A stretch of 64,000 bases of DNA from Molanna angustata (GCA_963576475.1 OY754984.1:18501215-18565214), one strand, 5' to 3'; shown: positions 32,885 to 44,396, counted from the stretch's first letter. The notes: generated by a model not told the origin, from the sequence alone. Numbers and translations are program-made.

Positions 32885-32896
32885 AAGTGAAAGACT
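32885..32896. repeat. 12-bp target-site duplication, right copy
   Basis: Partner of 30589-30600. Confidence 0.95.
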
Positions 32897-33109
32897 AGAA
32901 CCACAATCTCGCACGCATCTTCACTTTTCTTGGTACAAAAATGTTAAATATGATTGGTAATCATGCACTTAAGGGGGCATATAAACCTAAACACTATTTA
33001 TTTTGAAGGTAACATACAGTTTTTTAATACAAATATAAATTTTCAAAATGAATTAATAAATACAATAACCAAGATTGTAAAACCAATTACTATGATACGG
33101 TCATACAAT

Positions 33110-33480
33110 AAAAATATATAACTACATAATATAATAGGTATATAATTTAAAATGGAAAGTTTAGAGAACAGAAGAATTATCTCCGACATGTCGTTGCTTC
33201 ATAATATATTACACAACAAAATAGACTCACCTTACATTCTTTCTTTGATCGCCTTACACGTTCCATCGCGATCCACCCGCTCAACAAACACATTTCATAT
33301 AAAAAATATTAACACGACATACGTTAAAGACTCTGTTTTAAACAGGACACTATCTACATATAATAAAACATTTAATAATATTGACGTGTTTCACATTAAA
33401 TACGAACCATATCTAAGTAAAATCAAACAGATCCTCAGTTCAGGCAATATTTCATGAAATGAACTTTAACTTCATCATAA
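33110..33480 (+). pseudogene. Jockey/CR1-like LINE coding-end fragment
   Basis: A 101-codon plus frame: ENRRIISDMSLLHNILHNKI, LIALHVPSRSTRSTNTFHIK, LSTYNKTFNNIDVFHIKYEP. Corresponds to the last ~100 codons of the type seen at 24.2, 47.4 and 59.4 kb. The frame is open but the rest of the protein is missing; a T-rich 3'UTR follows. Confidence 0.8.
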
Positions 33481-33936
33481 CATAGATATTTTTTTTTTCT
33501 TCTTTCTTTTGTTTTTTTTTATATTTGATAAATTCATGACGTAAGTCTTGAGAGATTGTGCATCTCGATTTTTCTATTGATTTTTCTACCAATTTTTTTT
33601 ACATAATGTGTTAAGATTTCTTCTCTATATTGTTAATGTATTCATTTCTTCTATTTCAAATTATTGTAAATTGATTCATTGTTATTATTACTTCTTCTGT
33701 CATCATAGTTCGATTTGTTTTGTTTGTTAATACTTTTTTCTATCAAGCTTTTAAAATTGTAATATTTTACGAGTAAATTCATAATTGGAATGTATTTATA
33801 TTTAAAAGATTATGTAAATAATGTTATGTAATACATTCTGTGAATTTGCCAACAAATAAAAAATAAAATAACTATATAAAATTATACACCCCATAACATA
33901 CATATATTTGTATAAAAAAACAAGGAAAATTTCCGT

Positions 33937-33937
<1 letters not shown>

Positions 33938-33967
<30 letters not shown>

Positions 33968-33968
33968 G
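33938..33968 (+). repeat. (AT)n microsatellite
   Basis: Uninterrupted TA repeat of about 30 bp inside A/T-rich DNA. Confidence 0.9.
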
Positions 33969-34200
33969 GTACAAATTGACAAAATATAAAAACCTTACAG
34001 GGATAAGAAACAAAAAAAATCAATATTATGTAAACATATAAATAGATGCATACAAGCTAAATATGTTTAACAGTGTGTTTCTAAAAATAATACCATAAGT
34101 ATTTTCAACATTTCTCCGGTGAATGTTCGTCACACAATTTTAAAATTCAGCATAAAATCTCATAAATAATTATTTAAAATACCTTTTTTTTTTTTAGATG

Positions 34201-34381
34201 GGTCGATGGCAGAGCGGTTAGCGCGCTGGGCTAGTAATCCAGTGATCGCGAGTTCGAATCCTGCCTCGACCGATTTCGTTCACCTATAGCACAAGCATTT
34301 ATTTGCTTATTTTAGGGAACGTAGGAGGATGTATATGTACTTGTTTAACAAGGACATATTAATTTAAAAAAAAAAAAAAAA
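34201..34381 (+). mobile_element. Thr-tRNA-derived SINE, family C, copy 1
   Basis: The head folds as a tRNA: acceptor GGTCGA / TCGACC, A box TGGCAGAGCGGTTAGCGC, anticodon arm CTGGG-CTAGTAA-TCCAG giving AGT (Thr), B box GAGTTCGAATCCTGC with a mismatched T stem. The body CACCTATAGCACAAGCATTT and AGGGAACGTAGGAGG is shared with 23751-23913 and ends in a 17-base A run. The mismatched T stem and attached body argue against a functional tRNA gene. Confidence 0.9.
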
Positions 34382-36365
34382 ATGACTTCGTAATACATAT
34401 GTGTCGTAGAGACATAAATCTTTTATATGCTTAAAGGGTGCATAAAAACGAAGTGAATGACCGATATTTTTTTTCAATCCTAGTCAGGTTTGTTCTTAAA
34501 ATGCATAAAATCAACAAATTTGGGGTTTCCAATATTTTAAATCATATATAAACCATTTTTAACGCACGCGACAGTTACCCTTACTAACGCGTAACTTTAT
34601 AATGCATTAGGCGGATTTCATATATCATGTTTTCAGTCACTAGGTTTAGCGTTATAATTATGTCCTCTTAAAAGATTATTGACGGACTGGTAAAGGAAAA
34701 TCAAAAGGTAGACACTAACCTCACAAAAATGTCAAATACACGATGAAGAAGAAATAAAAAATAAATAAATTCTATATAAATGAATTTATTTATTTTTTAA
34801 TTATATAAATGAATTTATTTACTTCACTCCTTTCAACCCATCCTATAACAATGCACATCCTTCTTATACTTATTACAATATATGAAATGCTTTTTTTTAT
34901 TAAATTTTTTGTAACTGTCATTATTCTGTACTTTCTGGGATTGGTATGTAATTGGTCTCATTTCTGTAAATCGTTTGTGTATTGTAAGTGTTAACATGAC
35001 TGTTTACTAATCCAAATAAATTAATAAATTAAAATTAAAATGCTCTGATACAAGTCAATATCAAGAAAACGAATATCCGGAACTAGGTAAGAATTATCCG
35101 TTGAATTCGAAAGATCCGCTAAGGCAATAAATTCATCATTATGAACTACCACCGCCATTCCGCAGTTCAGTTTGGCCAGTGTTCGCTAGATGGCGGCAGT
35201 GGTAGTGGCTCTAAATCATCCATTTCCGGTTCTCATAGGAAACCTCCACCGACCCTTGCACTCCTCTACACTTCCTCTCCCCCTGACCCTACTGATACAC
35301 TCCTTACCTGCCTGAAATAACCACCCATTAATGCTGCAACGATGTTGCAGAGTACGTTTCACTTAAAATTGCACAACATGTTAATGTTGACACCACCGTC
35401 AGTCAGTCAAATAATCTGAATTATGTTGCCATGTCACCCAATTAAATTCATATAAATTAAATCTTAATTATTTTATAATAGAAATAAAAAATTTAAATTT
35501 AATTCATAATTATGAACTTTTAACGAAATATTGTAATTATTTAATTATTTATATTCCTGTGCTCTCATTTTAAAACCCAATTACATTCAACTGTGAAAAA
35601 ATAAATCTGGGGAGCAAGGCCGGTCAAACATTGGAATCAAAGCCCTCATGATAACCCATATCGTGAATTTAATTATCTGATAGATTTCTATGATATCTTA
35701 ATATATTAATATTAATTATTTATCATCACACCATTTAAATAATCGTCATTAAAAATAGATAACTGCTGCCCAACTAGGTATACCTGTTCTAGGACTAGCA
35801 GTGTACATATTATTATATTTCACAGGAGACATATATATATTAGCATTTTTTTAAAAAGTATCTAAACAATATAAACTTAACTATTGTACACAGATTAAAA
35901 AATGGAATTGGAGTTATCATCTTATAATTTTTGTTTGTTATTTACACAAAGAACATAAAATAATTATATCTATGACATGGGTTATCAATAGGGTTTTGAC
36001 TCCACCGTTTGACCAGACTTGCCCCCTTAATTTAAATACAAATAAAACACGCTTTCTATTTCATACAACGATCGTGGAATTGCGAATCGGTGCCCATGCG
36101 GACTATGTAGAAAGTAAATTAATTGGAACACACCATTTTTGACAACCAGGTAGTATGCCAGGTAGTGTAACAGAATTGGAGTAAAGGGACTGACAGTGTA
36201 CCATCCTGTAGGCAGCAGCCAGTAAACTGGTGCACATATAATAAGTTTAACGCAGATATAATAAGTATAGAATTTTTTCAAAATAGTTAATTTTATCGGA
36301 TAATTGTTAACCAAACACACCTATTTTTTTTAACTATTCGTGCATATTTATCAGAAATTCATACT
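34382..36365. other. unassigned DNA
   Basis: No coding or element signature. 35140-35330 (CGCTAGATGGCGGCAGTGG, CTCCACCGACCCTTGC) is richer in GC and could be unique host sequence. The 97-codon minus frame at 36027-36320 has no recognised similarity. Confidence 0.45.
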
Positions 36366-36642
36366 TATCATCACCACATATTCTAAAATGTTGGCTACCC
36401 AGCGACAGGTGTGCGGGTGTGTATTACCTTAACCTGTGTATAAATACGACACATGCGTGTGCGCCCACACACCAGTCTCGTCTCACCCAAAAAAGCAACA
36501 TTCATAATGGGTGGAGAACCACAATGCACTGAACTTTGTGAGATGTTAATTTTCCTGTTGTACTTTCGATAAGGGGACACCTAAAAACTCTGATAATAGA
36601 AAAGAGTGGAAGCACTATTCCAAGCCGGTGCCTCACAACTTA
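36366..36642 (-). mobile_element. RTE-tailed SINE-like element D, copy
   Basis: On the minus strand GTGAGGCACCGGCTTGGAAT, AGTGCTTCCACTCTTTTC, GGTGAGACGAGACTGGTGTG and a degenerate TGGTGATGATAAGTATG end reproduce the order of 59879-60180. About 75-80% similar by eye. No frame. Confidence 0.85.
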
Positions 36643-38749
36643 ATCAGAATTAAATTTATTTTACGAAAATTACAAAAATAAATCCCTGTGTGTAGAAAAT
36701 ACTCTATTTTAATGTATGGCAACACCAAATGCAACCATACTACCATATCCACGAAGTGCACTTTTAAATTAAACGTACTCTACATTGGACTCGTTGCGGG
36801 TCAATTTTATTTTGTCTTGTTTCTTAGATTCGATATTTCATCGGCAATGGCCGTCGCAGCGGCGAACAATATAGTAATGTTTTAATTACATTTTATCAAT
36901 ATTATAGGAAGCGAAAAATATTATACTAACAATAAATATAACAATATCAATATTCTTTAAGTAACGATATCAACAAAGGGGCAAGGTAAAGCGATTAATG
37001 GGATTCAGCTTCGACCGGTTAAGTAACAAGGAAATATTCATTAAAAGAAAACACCAAAGCACTTTATTGTTAGAACTTAAATATACATTTCAATAAGGTA
37101 AAATTTAATATGATTCTACAGTTTAAATATAGTGAAATGAGCAATCTTTCCTGGTACACATCGCGTTTCTGTGCTGACAGCTCTTCGCCCAGTGGGGGAC
37201 AAAGAGCGTACAGTTGGGTGATCGCAGGGCATCCTTTATTATCTCGGACCAACATCGAGTAATGAGGAACCCCAAGACACTCGCTCTAGGACGTGGTCTA
37301 AATCTCTTGTTGGGCGGAGACGACCCAACAGATCATCAGGCGTAGACCCACAGATTGCGACGTTGCGGTTACGTCCCCTAACGGGAGCAGTTGTTTCAGT
37401 GGCAGCCGGGCACATGGAAAACAAAAGCAAACCAATATTCCTTTCTCTTCAAATCAACAAGGCGTATCTGTTCCGTTCCTGCTACACACCACTATTAAAA
37501 TGTATATATGAACAAATCAAATATCCGGCTCGAAGGACCAAAATGTTAGCGCCGAATTGCCGATTGCAACTCGGGCTAAAAGATTAGTGAACTGCATAAT
37601 AAAAATAATAATTGCACTTGTCACGGCGCGTTATTCACGGCGACGAGGTAAATAGCGGGATCAAAGAAATGGATCGAGAAAGGAAATCACCTACCAGTAT
37701 GGAAGAAGTCCTCGCCTCGATCGCTCACCCAGTCCGAACGAAATATCCGTAGTCTATATGCCGGGGCACAGCACTACACAAATTTTTTTTCCTATAACGG
37801 GCACTTGATGGGCGACGATGGCAACGAAGTTCGAAATGACATCCGCTCAAGACCGAGTGCGATTAAGTAATAGTGGTGTGTAGCAGAAATGGAACAGAGC
37901 AGTTACATGGAAGGGAGGGGAGAAGGAATAAGACGGGTGATTTGTATTCACACTAAAAAGTAAATATCGTACCGAACAGTGAGAGAGGACAAATTTCTTA
38001 AAATTACTACTATGCGAGACGCCTTGTGATTGGGGGATCCTGAATCATTCGTGCCCATTTCCGTAGAAACATCTACAGTTACAATATTGGCCCTAGCGAT
38101 GTATGATGTATGTATGAACGATAAAAATCTATAAATAATAAATCCTGTTTGTTTGTATTCCCGACATCATAGTACAAACACACAACGTCACATGATATCG
38201 AAACACGTGGAAAGTTGAATCATTAAAAAATATAATTTTAAATAATATTTTAATATTTCACCACGCGGCACCACTGTCACGTATCCGAGAAAAAGAACTT
38301 TCGGTCCACCGTCGGCGTCGGTCGGGTGGTCGGCATGTCAAGTCTACCGGAAGCACCCACTCAGCGTTAGCAGTGGCGGCTCGTGATGGCTCTCTCTTTC
38401 TCCTAATTTCTTCTTTTCCGTTCTTTGTTCAAAAATCGACTGCCACTAATGGACCGAAGAAGAATTGGAACGTCGAAGTACCTACCGAGAGAGACGTACT
38501 TTAACCCTGCAAAAGAATGAACACATCTTCAGTTTGCTAACGACGATTTTACATTTGCTTTAAAATTACTGTAATTTTTTGACAATTACCAAAACTTATC
38601 ACACCATTTAATATAGCTGTCATCACTGAGTAAAGAATAAATATATGTGGCTGGCACATTTTTAAGAGAAAAATGACAAACCTTATAATGCTTTACGGTA
38701 TACTCGCTTACTCTTCTGTCAGAGATACTAATAACAAAACCTTAAATAT
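36643..38749. other. unassigned region with a GC-richer core
   Basis: 36.96-38.5 kb is less AT-rich than its surroundings. On the minus strand near 37540 TTGGTCCTTCGAGCCGGAT stands out and might be part of an LTR-element leader, but no LTR pair or gag/pol frame is visible. A 30-bp inverted repeat lies at 37461-37905. Confidence 0.4.
37461..37905. repeat. ~30-bp inverted repeat spaced by 365 bp
   Basis: TAATAGTGGTGTGTAGCAG followed by AAATGGAACAGA at 37866-37896 is, with three mismatches, the reverse complement of TCTGTTCCGTTCCTGCTACA onward at 37469-37499. Too long to be chance; could be element ends or an inverted duplication. Confidence 0.7.
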
Positions 38750-38840
38750 GAGCACAGGACAGGGAAAGTTTCTCCCGAATGATCGTCAACGTCGGGGGGA
38801 CCCGACAGGACACATATGTAGAGAAGAAGAAGAAATATGA
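38750..38840 (+). repeat. LINE tail scrap
   Basis: GAAAGTTTCTCCCGAATGAT, CGTCAACGTCGGGGGGACCC and GACAGGACACATATGTAGAG, then GAAGAAGAAG, match the reverse complement of 29670-29740. It resembles the 3' ends of RTE-like LINEs. Confidence 0.6.
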
Positions 38841-39049
38841 GTTAATGTAAAATGTTTATTAGTAATGTTGTTCATAGCTATTGATACACAAATAAATAAA
38901 ATACATAAATAACGGACTCAAATATATTAGTTTTTTTTGTTTTATAATGTAGATAGGTTTTTCCTGTTTTTGCGATTTTTGTGATTTTGTTTTGGATGTG
39001 TGTTTTTTACGTATGTTTGTAAAGAGCAGCGTTTACCGTAAATGGTTAT

Positions 39050-39133
39050 AAAAAAAAATTAATTTATAATTAATTAATTAATAAATAAATAAAATTATTT
39101 ATTAATTTATTTGTCTATTTTTTTTATTTTTTT

Positions 39134-39164
<31 letters not shown>

Positions 39165-39220
39165 TATATTTATTTATTTATTTATTTATTTTTTATTTTT
39201 TTTTATTTATTTATTTATTT

Positions 39221-39257
<37 letters not shown>

Positions 39258-39400
39258 TTTCTTTATTTATTTATTTATTTGTTTATTTATTTATTTATTT
39301 ATTTTTATAATTTATTTATTTATTATTTATAATTGAATTAATTAATTAATTAATTAATCAATCAATTAATTAATTAATTAATAAATAAATATAATACATA
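39050..39400 (+). repeat. (TTTA)n and (AATT)n low-complexity tract
   Basis: Long ATTT/TTTA runs at 39110-39330 followed by AATTAATT runs. The 73-codon YLFIYLF-type frame is simply translated TTTA repeat. Confidence 0.95.
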
Positions 39401-39525
39401 AATTCATTCATTTTATTAAAACAAAGATTTGTATAGAATTATTTGCATTATTCAACTTATTTTTCAACCGTTCAAAAAAAGGTTGTATACATCTGACATG
39501 TAAATTTTGTATAAAACCACTAGTC

Positions 39526-40335
39526 TCAGACCCGAATTTATAAAACGTACTAAGAATTTTTTCAATGCTTAGCACGATAAACTCCATACATTTCTGTGTG
39601 CTAAGTCAATAGGTACTTAGCACACAGAAAAAAGATCAATTAATCAAATATTTTTATTATTGCATATGCGCAAACATTGGATTTTTTTCCCTGTCGGGAG
39701 TCAAAGATATTTTTTAACAGATTTTTAATTATTTCAATAGAGACGAAGTTGGAATATTTATTGTAGGAGAACCGGGAAATCAAGGCACCTACAGGGCTTA
39801 CGACCTGTCATCGGCTGGTTTACGTGATCACTTTATGCGCTTGCGCAACGTTCACCAATTATGCCTTTTTAATGAGATCCCTATCAATTCAATTTTGAAA
39901 GTTCTATTTATTGTAATACTGAAATTCTTTTCGCTTGAAAATAAGGAATTTTTACTACAGCCATCTATGGGTGAAATTATGAACAACAATCTTATTATTT
40001 TTTATTTATTTTGTTGTAACGCCATCTATTGAGGCTGTAGTAAAAATTCCTTATTTTCAAGCGAAAAGAATTTCAGTATTACAATATATAGAACTTTCAA
40101 AATTGAATTGACAGGGATCTCATTAAAAAGGCATAATTGGTGAACGTTGCGCAAGCGCATAAAGTGATCACGTAAACCAGCCGATGACAGGTCGTAAGCC
40201 CTGTAGGTGCCTTGATTTGCCGGTTCTCCTACAATAAATATTCCAACTTCGTCTCTATTGAGATAATTAAAAATCTGTTAAAAAATATCAATTAATCGAG
40301 CACTGAGAATGGTTTATTAATACGGCCCTCAGTCT
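39526..40335. mobile_element. small MITE interrupted by a foldback element
   Basis: The left end CAGACCCGAATTTATAAAAC and right end GGTTTATTAATACGGCCCTCAG are imperfect inverted repeats of about 40 bp. The body includes the hairpin TTTCTGTGTGCTAAG / CTTAGCACACAGAAA at 39590-39630. The MITE proper is about 160 bp (39526-39645 plus 40298-40335); the rest is the inserted foldback element. Confidence 0.7.
39646..40286. mobile_element. 641-bp foldback element with 250-bp arms
   Basis: The left arm (about 39708-39965) and right arm (about 40035-40286) are nearly perfect reverse complements, including AATAGAGACGAAGTTGGAAT, AAGGCACCTACAGGGCTTAC, CGTGATCACTTTATGCGCTT and CGCTTGAAAATAAGGAATTT. The loop carries GCCATCTATGGGTGAAATTA. 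About 60 extra bases precede the left arm. ATCAATTAATC (11 bp) flanks it at 39635-39645 and 40287-40297. No coding capacity. Fragments: 10830, 51170, 58858 and 61360. Confidence 0.9.
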
Positions 40336-40343
40336 TATAGAAT

Positions 40344-40384
40344 ATTATTCTGACGATGTGTCTTGCACGAAACGCGTCAATAAT
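40344..40384 (+). ncRNA. hammerhead ribozyme motif
   Basis: Stem I ATTATT/AATAAT, CTGACGA core, stem II closed by GTG/CAC with a TCTTG loop, GAAA, minimal stem III A-C/G-U around GC, cleavage triplet GTC at 40376-40378. All invariant core bases match CUGANGA...GAAA...UH. Stem III is so short that activity would be expected mainly in dimeric form. Confidence 0.78.
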
Positions 40385-40425
40385 CAAATAAATTTCAATA
40401 GAATAAATACCAAGTATTTTTCATT

Positions 40426-41226
40426 TTATATTTGTAATATGTATATCTACATACAATGGAGTTATATATTTGTAATATGTATATCTACATACAATGGAGT
40501 TATATATTTGTAATATGTATATCTACATACAATGGAGTTATATATTTGTAATATGTATATCTACATACAATGGAGTTATATATTTGTAATATGTATATCT
40601 ACATACAATGGAGTTATATATTTGTAATATGTATATCTACATACAATGGAGTTATATATTTGTAATATGTATATCTACATACAATGGAGTTATATATTTG
40701 TAATATGTATATCTACATACAATGGAGTTATATATTTGTAATATGTATATCTACATACAATGGAGTTATATATTTGTAATATGTATATCTACATACAATG
40801 GAGTTATATATTTGTAATATGTATATCTACATACAATGGAGTTATATATTTGTAATATGTATATCTACATACAATGGAGTTATATATTTGTAATATGTAT
40901 ATCTACATACAATGGAGTTATATATTTGTAATATGTATATCTACATACAATGGAGTTATATATTTGTAATATGTATATCTACATACAATGGAGTTATATA
41001 TTTGTAATATGTATATCTACATACAATGGAGTTATATATTTGTAATATGTATATCTACATACAATGGAGTTATATATTTGTAATATGTATATCTACATAC
41101 AATGGAGTTATATATTTGTAATATGTATATCTACATACAATGGAGTTATATATTTGTAATATGTATATCTACATACAATGGAGTTATATATTTGTAATAT
41201 GTATATCTACATACAATGGAGTTATA
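40426..41226 (+). repeat. 38-bp tandem array, about 21 near-identical units
   Basis: Unit TTATATATTTGTAATATG + TATATCTACATACAATGGAG. Units are almost base-identical, which implies recent amplification or homogenisation. The flanks show that it lies inside the hammerhead element and grew from part of its arm. Confidence 0.97.
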
Positions 41227-41385
41227 TCAAGAATCGTCGATCGACAAACTAAACTTAGTATATGTATGTATTATGCATATATGTAATATATTGTCTAACA
41301 GACAATATATTATATGTAAGTGAATTTATTTTTTTTCTTAAAATTTTTAATAAACATTACAAATAAAATACATAAATGCGTTTAT

Positions 41386-41492
41386 AACTTAATTCCACTG
41401 TTTATTTAGACTACAACCTACAACCGGTTTATTTAGACTACAACCTACAACCGGTTGTAGTCTAAATAAACAGTGGAATTAAGTTATAAACA
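41386..41492. repeat. short palindromic hairpin with internal duplication
   Basis: TTATAACTTAATTCCACTG and its reverse complement flank two copies of TTTATTTAGACTACAACC and an inverted copy GGTTGTAGTCTAAATAAA. No hammerhead core. Confidence 0.85.
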
Positions 41493-41494
41493 TT

Positions 41495-41900
41495 TTTTTT
41501 TTATTTTTTACTTTATTTTATTTTTATTTTATTTAATTCTGGGAACAGACAGCTATATACAGCTTGTGGGAAAACAAAAAAAAAAACAATATAATATATA
41601 CAAAACCAGTAATGTTACCTAATGCTTTTATACAATCAAAATAAAAATAATGGCTAGATAATGCGAGTGATATTTATGTACAATACAAAATATAAAATAT
41701 AAACAACAAAAAAAAAAACTTCTTTTGGTGTACAAACCTCTATAGAACAAGAAGGGAGAGGGAAAAGTGGGATAGGAATAACCTCAAAGATTTTAAATTT
41801 CGCCCCAATAGATCACACCAACAACAGCACCACCCGGGACCTAAATTTACTAAAGTTATCATGAAAGATGTACAGGGTTTGCGAATTATTTAATTTGTTG
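41495..41900 (-). mobile_element. possible LINE 3'UTR
   Basis: A (TTTTA)n start followed by TCTGGGAACAGACAGCTATA, CAGCTTGTGGGAAAAC and A runs resembles the minus-strand 3'UTRs at 12.5 and 18.2 kb in layout only. No coding end was recognised further on. Weak assignment. Confidence 0.3.
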
Positions 41901-43080
41901 TAATTGGTTGTTGAACGATTTATGTATGATTTTTTTATGAAATTGGTTCGCGGGCATTATTAAAAATTTTAATGGAATTCCATCAAGATCTTTCGATCAA
42001 ATCCAATGAATTTATTTATTGAACTATTGACATTTATGACAATAAAGAGCAGATAAATTCTGACGAGAAAGAAGATAAGAAGATTGGTGACACAGTTATT
42101 CCACATCCTTCAATCTTTCCATGTCTCCATATCTGTTTATATACTTTTAACACATACGTAAGGCAAATATTATTTAACCTTAAAGTACCGTTAATGTTTT
42201 AAAAGTGACATTATTATTACGTTATCTTAAAATTTCCCAAAATTATATCAGATCATATTAAGAATTATTATTAAGAATTAATTCTTCAAAGGAAACGATT
42301 TTCAGAATCGATATACATATTTGACTGTTACAAATAAGTATGTCATTATTGTCGCAAATATAATAATAATGAATTATATTATAATTGGCATGTGATTCAT
42401 TTGTGTCAAATATATATATTTGGTACTTATTTACATTATATAGAGTTTTCTCTCATAATATTCAAAACATTGTCTTATAAGGAATGTTCATACAGTAAGA
42501 TTTCGTTCTCTTTAACAACTGATAACTATATCAGTACGGTATGTAAAGATCAACGGAGAATCTGGAGAATTCACTTAATTCTCCTTCTTGTACCCTCCAT
42601 TATTACACACCTAACGAATTAATTATATCCAGTTTTTATAAAATCCTAAATACTTAAAACTCTTGAACTCCAACACGAATGAACATACAAAATATTCGGT
42701 TAAAATTATGAAATTATATACATTGTAATAGGAATACTCCTATATATGTATACTTATCGAGTCATTATTTCTCGAATTGATATCAAATTAAATAAAAAAA
42801 ATTTCCCAACCACCGTCAGCAATACATTTTCTTTTCCTTCTCAACTCATGAATCTGTCAATATATGTTCGTCTATCATGTATACACACACATGCACACCC
42901 ACTCTCACACACACATGCATGCACACCCACACACTCACACTCTTTCTAGATATCTCTTTCACACACGCATGCATATTATTACTCTTCTCTCATGCGCTCA
43001 CCCACACTAATTCACACTTTTTACTGTATTATTTTGATATAAGGTATAGTACGTAAGAGATACATGTTATATTTGTAATT
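41901..43080. other. AT-rich DNA with CA-rich patch
   Basis: No gene. 42880-43020 is an ACACAC/CTCACAC-rich stretch. Short frames at 42392 and 42746 have no support. Confidence 0.5.
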
Positions 43081-43190
43081 TTATTTATTTACTTTTAATA
43101 ATTGTATGCATGTACGGATGTTATCACCTCTCTAGATGATGCCTGTTCTGAGGCGATACTAATATAAATGTTAATTTGAGAGGATGTAAA
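43081..43190 (-). mobile_element. Jockey/CR1-like 3'UTR end
   Basis: TTTATTTATTTAC start, ATCACCTCTCTAGATGATGC and CTGTTCTGAGGCGATA parallel the block CCGCCTCACTAGAATAAATC / TGTTCTGAAGCAGCCACC at 12.6 kb. A non-coding tail only, next to the solo LTR. Confidence 0.55.
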
Positions 43191-43194
43191 GTAA

Positions 43195-43957
43195 TTTGGT
43201 TGCATGGAGCTGAACCCCTGTTTAGGTTTGTAGGCAAGTTGATGCAAACCTGTCGGCAGTCACCACGACAGGTCGAGGGTGGTAATGCCGGTCGGATGGA
43301 CGTTTAGGTATGAAACCTGTGTGTCCGCCTTTAATTTGAATACAACCAAACGATATGGTGTGTGCGTTTTATCGGTACGAGATACTCGTCTATCGGAGTT
43401 TCCCGATAGCCGGATATAACGTAGAGATTAATCAACGCCCACACAATACCGTATATAATTAAATAATGAATGCAGAATAAAATTCAGGTAATTATTGTTG
43501 GACAGAGATTAAAAGATGTAACAAGAATATAACTTACTCCTTTAATATTTCTTTTCTGTGCTTCTATGTATAATGATAAACGATTAATTAAGTACAAATA
43601 TATCAAGTACTTATTTCTAATTACAAATATAGATCGCGGATCATGAACTGTGAATAGACGACTGGGCAGCGTAAGGACGTAGCTGGAGGTCTGGTTGGAA
43701 CCGAATGATTGTGATTGTCATTGGTCATCACTGACAAATGAAGTGCCGGGTCTTGTGACCCCTGACTTCTTCATCTGAAGTTGGGTGAATGATTGTGAAA
43801 CCGGGGGAGCTCCTTATATACCGACTCGGTGGGCGTTTGTGGTCGCTCGACGCTCGCGTGTAGCGCAGTGCATCTGACGTAGCGCAGTACATCTGGCGTA
43901 GCGGCTTAGCGCTTCGTAGCGATGTGGCGCAATGAATGTTGCCCCACAGTATATTTC
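43195..43957 (-). mobile_element. solo LTR (diverged relative of the 52-57 kb element)
   Basis: Read on the minus strand it starts TGTGGGGCAACATTCATTGC, has a promoter-like GGTATATAAGGAGC, then GGAGTAAGTTATATTCTTGT, TATATACGGTATTGTG, GGTTGTATTCAAATTAAAGG, CGGACACACAGGTTTCATAC and ACCGGCATTACCACC. The same order of blocks (CTATTTAAGGGG, AGAGTAAGTTAAATTTCCTG, TATACGGTATCGC, AAAGGCGGACAAACAGG, CGACCTTACCACC) occurs in the LTRs at 51966 and 56342. No internal region is adjacent. The inner boundary near 43195 and target duplications are unresolved. Confidence 0.8.
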
Positions 43958-44396
43958 ATGATCTTCATAGCACTCCGTGGTATGGCTCGTACTTCGCTCG
44001 CCGAACTTTGCATTCCACTTTCAATAAACGACAGATAATCATCAGTTCGTTCTGCGTCCTTCATCCATGTTTGGAAAATAGGCAGAAATAAACAGGGTGT
44101 ACAAAACTAATTACGGCGATCGTGGTAGAAATTTAATATCTGTGTCAGGAATAAATGCACGGAATAATCTCCCACACACCCTCAAACAAACAGAAAATAT
44201 AATATCTAAGTCTTATTTGTCGATCGACAATTCTTGATAGAACTCCATTGTATGTAGATATGTTATGAATATATAAAAATACTTGGTAATAGTTCTATTG
44301 TATTTATTAGTATGGATATTATGTCGGGTACCTATAGTGGGAAGATATTGAAACTGCTGATTGGGTTACATTGTGTTTATTAGAAATGCATTAGAT

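Larger units (their letters stand above)
40340..41258 (+). mobile_element. one-armed hammerhead element containing a 38-bp array
   Basis: Colinear with the right arm of the element at 46444-46697: hammerhead motif, ACCAAGTATTTTT, then ACATACAATGGAGTTATATC, AAGAATCGTCGATCGACAAA and CTAAACTTAG at the end. Between them the short TATCTACATACAATGGAG segment has been amplified to an 800-bp tandem array. The inverted left arm is absent. No open frame. Confidence 0.82.

Noticed and set aside
34201..34272. tRNA-Thr(AGT) gene
   Set aside because: T stem and one acceptor pair are mismatched, a SINE body and A tail follow directly, and a second copy with a different anticodon loop has the same body at 23.75 kb.
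36027..36320. 97-codon minus frame as a host gene
   Set aside because: No recognised similarity or domain, and such lengths are expected by chance in this much sequence.
39111..39332. 73-codon membrane-like YLFIYLFIYL frame
   Set aside because: Pure (TTTA)n repeat translation.
40344..41226. CRISPR-like array
   Set aside because: The 38-bp units are contiguous identical repeats without spacers, and the context is eukaryotic.
41386..41492. hammerhead motif in the 41.4-kb hairpin
   Set aside because: Core bases are absent.
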